Shown: one piece after another, positions 13,560 through 15,178 of the stretch
Layout of the letters: each line of letters opens with the position of its first letter
Position numbering within the stretch: position 1 is the stretch's first letter
Assembly: GCA_023231165.1 (NCBI GenBank)
Contig: JALNVY010000031.1
Span: 1-15,178, forward strand
DNA from: Syntrophales bacterium
GTDB taxonomy: Bacteria > Desulfobacterota > Syntrophia > Syntrophales > UBA8958
DNA: 15,178 nt
Direction: 5' to 3'
Program-made: the position numbers and the translations under genes
The notes under the pieces: model-generated
What the model saw: the letters and a program-made list of their open reading frames with translations, nothing else
Database searches by the model: none
What the model was told of the DNA's origin: nothing

Positions 13560-14651
13560 GTGGGGATGGGTTTTATGACGGAGCATTGCAGAAGAAAGAC
13601 GCGGCCGGTTTTTCTTGGCAAGGTGCAGATAGGCGGTGGCGCCCCGGTGTCGGTCCAGTCCATGACCTCAACAGATACCGGGGACGTCGTTAAAACGCTG
13701 GCCCAAATCCGCAGGCTGGAGAAGGCGGGATGTGAGATTATCCGCATCGCCGTCCCAGACGAGGAGGCAGTTGCGGCCATTCCAAAAATCAGGAAAAAGA
13801 TCCATATCCCCTTGATCGCCGACATCCACTTTCAGCATCGCCTGGCGATTATGGCTATCAAAGCCGGGGTAGAAGGCATTCGCATCAACCCGGGAAACAT
13901 CAAAAAAGAGTCTATTCCCGAGATTGTCAAGGCGGCCCGGGACCATGGGACGGTGATTCGCATCGGCGTCAATGCGGGGTCACTGGAGAAAGATCTCCTG
14001 GAAAAGAATGCTGGCCCGTGTGCCGACGCACTGGTGGAGAGCGCCCTGCGCCATATCCACCTTCTGGAGGACCTTGATTTTGATCAAATCAAGGTTTCCC
14101 TGAAGTCATCGGATGTGCCGGTGATGATCAGGGCTTATCAACTTCTTTCTGAAGAAGTGGACTATCCCCTGCATCTGGGCGTTACCGAGGCGGGCAGTCT
14201 GATGAGGGCAACGGTAAAATCGTCTATAGGCATCGGGACGCTCCTTTATCAGGGGATTGGCGATACCATCAGGGTTTCCGTCACCGGCGATCCGGTCAAC
14301 GAAATTCCTGTTGCTTATGACATCCTCCGGGCCTTGAAGATGCGGATGATCGGACCGGACGTCATCTCCTGCCCCACCTGCGGCAGGTGCGAGATCGACC
14401 TCCTGAAGTTGACCCGGACCGTGGAAAAACGCCTGGCGGGACGGAAAGACTATCTGAAGATCGCCCTGATGGGTTGCGTCGTGAATGGCCCGGGGGAGGC
14501 GGCCGAGGCAGATATCGGTATTGCCGGAGGTAGGGGAGCGGGTATGCTGTTCCGGAAGGGACAGATTATCAGAAGAGTCAAAGAAGAGGACTTCGTCGAG
14601 GCTTTATTAGCGGAGATCCAGGACATAACAAAAGAAAAAAAGGAGACCTGA
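13560..14651 (+). CDS. ispG: 4-hydroxy-3-methylbut-2-en-1-yl diphosphate synthase (IspG/GcpE)
   Basis: IspG reductively opens methylerythritol cyclodiphosphate to HMBPP, a late step of the MEP pathway, using a [4Fe-4S] cluster. The product has 363 residues from the GTG at 13560 and resembles the E. coli protein (372). Family features are RRKT then APVSVQSMT near the N terminus, IADIHF (86-91) and GIRINPGN (106-113) in the TIM barrel. The cluster ligands are CPTC (Cys271 and Cys274), and Cys306 and Glu313 in GCVVNGPGEA, nearly the same positions as E. coli 270, 273, 305 and 312. The GTG has GGGAGG 6 bases upstream; ATGs at 13566 and 13575 are alternatives. The stop overlaps the proS start by one base. 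With dxr it gives two MEP enzymes in this run. Confidence 0.96.
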   Translation: MGMGFMTEHCRRKTRPVFLGKVQIGGGAPVSVQSMTSTDTGDVVKTLAQIRRLEKAGCEIIRIAVPDEEAVAAIPKIRKKIHIPLIADIHFQHRLAIMAIKAGVEGIRINPGNIKKESIPEIVKAARDHGTVIRIGVNAGSLEKDLLEKNAGPCADALVESALRHIHLLEDLDFDQIKVSLKSSDVPVMIRAYQLLSEEVDYPLHLGVTEAGSLMRATVKSSIGIGTLLYQGIGDTIRVSVTGDPVNEIPVAYDILRALKMRMIGPDVISCPTCGRCEIDLLKLTRTVEKRLAGRKDYLKIALMGCVVNGPGEAAEADIGIAGGRGAGMLFRKGQIIRRVKEEDFVEALLAEIQDITKEKKET

Positions 14652-15178
14652 TGCGTTACTCACAAATGTTTCTGCCGACACTCAAAGAGATCCCCTCCGA
14701 TGCGGAGGTGATCAGTCATCAGCTCATGCTGCGGGCGGGAATGATCCGGAAATTGACAAGCGGGGTCTATTCCTATCTACCGATGGGCTATCGCGTCATC
14801 CGGAAGGTGGAGCAGATCATCAGGGAAGAAATGAACCGTGCCGGAGCCCAGGAGATATTTATGCCCACCGTTCAACCGGCGGAGTTATGGAAGGAGTCGG
14901 GACGCTGGAACTTTTACGGGAAAGAACTGCTGCGCTTCCGCGACCGAAAAGACAGTGAATGTTGCCTGGGACCCACCCATGAGGAGGTGGTCACGGATAT
15001 CGTCAGGAATGGCGTCAAATCTTACCGGCAGCTTCCCCAGAATCTATATCAGATCCAGACGAAGTTCCGCGACGAAATCCGCCCCCGCTTCGGGCTGATG
15101 CGGTGCCGTGAATTCAGCATGAAAGACGCCTACAGCTTTGATATCGATACCGTGAATGCAGACCTCAGTTATCAGAAG
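14651..15178 (+). CDS. proS: Prolyl-tRNA synthetase, N-terminal part (runs off the right edge)
   Basis: ProRS charges tRNA-Pro in the cytoplasm. The visible 176 codons start MRYSQMFLPTLKEIPSDAEV, the typical bacterial-type ProRS N terminus. Class II synthetase motif 1 is around residues 57-80 (IIREEMNRAGAQEIFMPTVQP), LGPTHEE at 106-112 supplies the proline and adenylate binding residues, and motif 2 is FRDEIRPRFGLMRCREF (139-155) followed by SMKDAYSF. The editing (INS) domain, motif 3 and the anticodon-binding domain lie beyond the window. The ATG overlaps the ispG stop by one base (TGATG), and AGGAG at 14641-14645 is 5 bases upstream. The ispG-proS order is common in deltaproteobacteria. No frameshift is seen in the visible part. 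Confidence 0.97.
   Translation, partial: MRYSQMFLPTLKEIPSDAEVISHQLMLRAGMIRKLTSGVYSYLPMGYRVIRKVEQIIREEMNRAGAQEIFMPTVQPAELWKESGRWNFYGKELLRFRDRKDSECCLGPTHEEVVTDIVRNGVKSYRQLPQNLYQIQTKFRDEIRPRFGLMRCREFSMKDAYSFDIDTVNADLSYQK

Noticed and set aside
13469..13693. 74-codon plus-strand frame between the aminotransferase gene and ispG
   Set aside because: It overlaps the start of ispG in another frame, and its sequence derives from the G-rich tract; no family features.
1..15178. CRISPR array, tRNA or rRNA genes, phage or secretion modules, biosynthetic cluster
   Set aside because: No regularly spaced repeats, cloverleaf-like segments or related genes were seen; almost the whole window is housekeeping coding sequence.

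Overview
The window reads as a bacterial chromosomal housekeeping region. The gene order (rpsB-tsf-pyrH-frr, then uppS-cdsA-dxr-rseP, later ispG-proS) together with a short EF-Ts and mid-range base composition suggests a deltaproteobacterium in the broad sense, perhaps near Syntrophus. That placement is an inference from gene order and protein character, not from a database match. No tRNA, rRNA, CRISPR array, transposase or phage gene was seen.

Layout. Positions 1-603 hold the start of a minus-strand dynamin-like GTPase that runs off the left edge. A 420-base divergent spacer (604-1023) has no convincing gene but contains several complementary segments and weak promoter candidates. Positions 1024-3775 are a compact translation operon: rpsB, tsf, pyrH and frr. 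It ends at a strong Rho-independent terminator with a GCGA tetraloop (3802-3830). A 130-bp imperfect palindrome with 29-bp terminal inverted repeats (3876-4005) lies between this terminator and the next operon, directly after a TATAAT box. From about 4048 to the right edge every gene is on the plus strand and tightly packed: uppS, cdsA, dxr, rseP, tsaB, psd, pssA, asd, rsmD, coaD, an aspartate-type aminotransferase, ispG, and the start of proS. Many junctions overlap by 1-4 bases, and three genes (tsf, cdsA, rseP) appear to start at TTG.

How the genes work together. Dxr and IspG are two steps of the MEP isoprenoid pathway, and UppS turns isoprenoid precursors into undecaprenyl diphosphate for the cell wall. 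CdsA, PssA and Psd form the complete route from phosphatidic acid through CDP-diacylglycerol and phosphatidylserine to phosphatidylethanolamine. RseP is an intramembrane protease. TsaB (tRNA t6A), RsmD (16S rRNA methylation), ribosomal protein S2, EF-Ts, RRF and ProRS serve translation. The aminotransferase and Asd touch the aspartate family of amino acids (lysine, diaminopimelate, threonine, methionine), and CoaD makes dephospho-CoA.

No new multi-gene system is evident. The least explained parts are non-coding: the palindromic element before uppS, the spacer between the dynamin-like gene and rpsB, and the G-rich hairpin over the ispG start.
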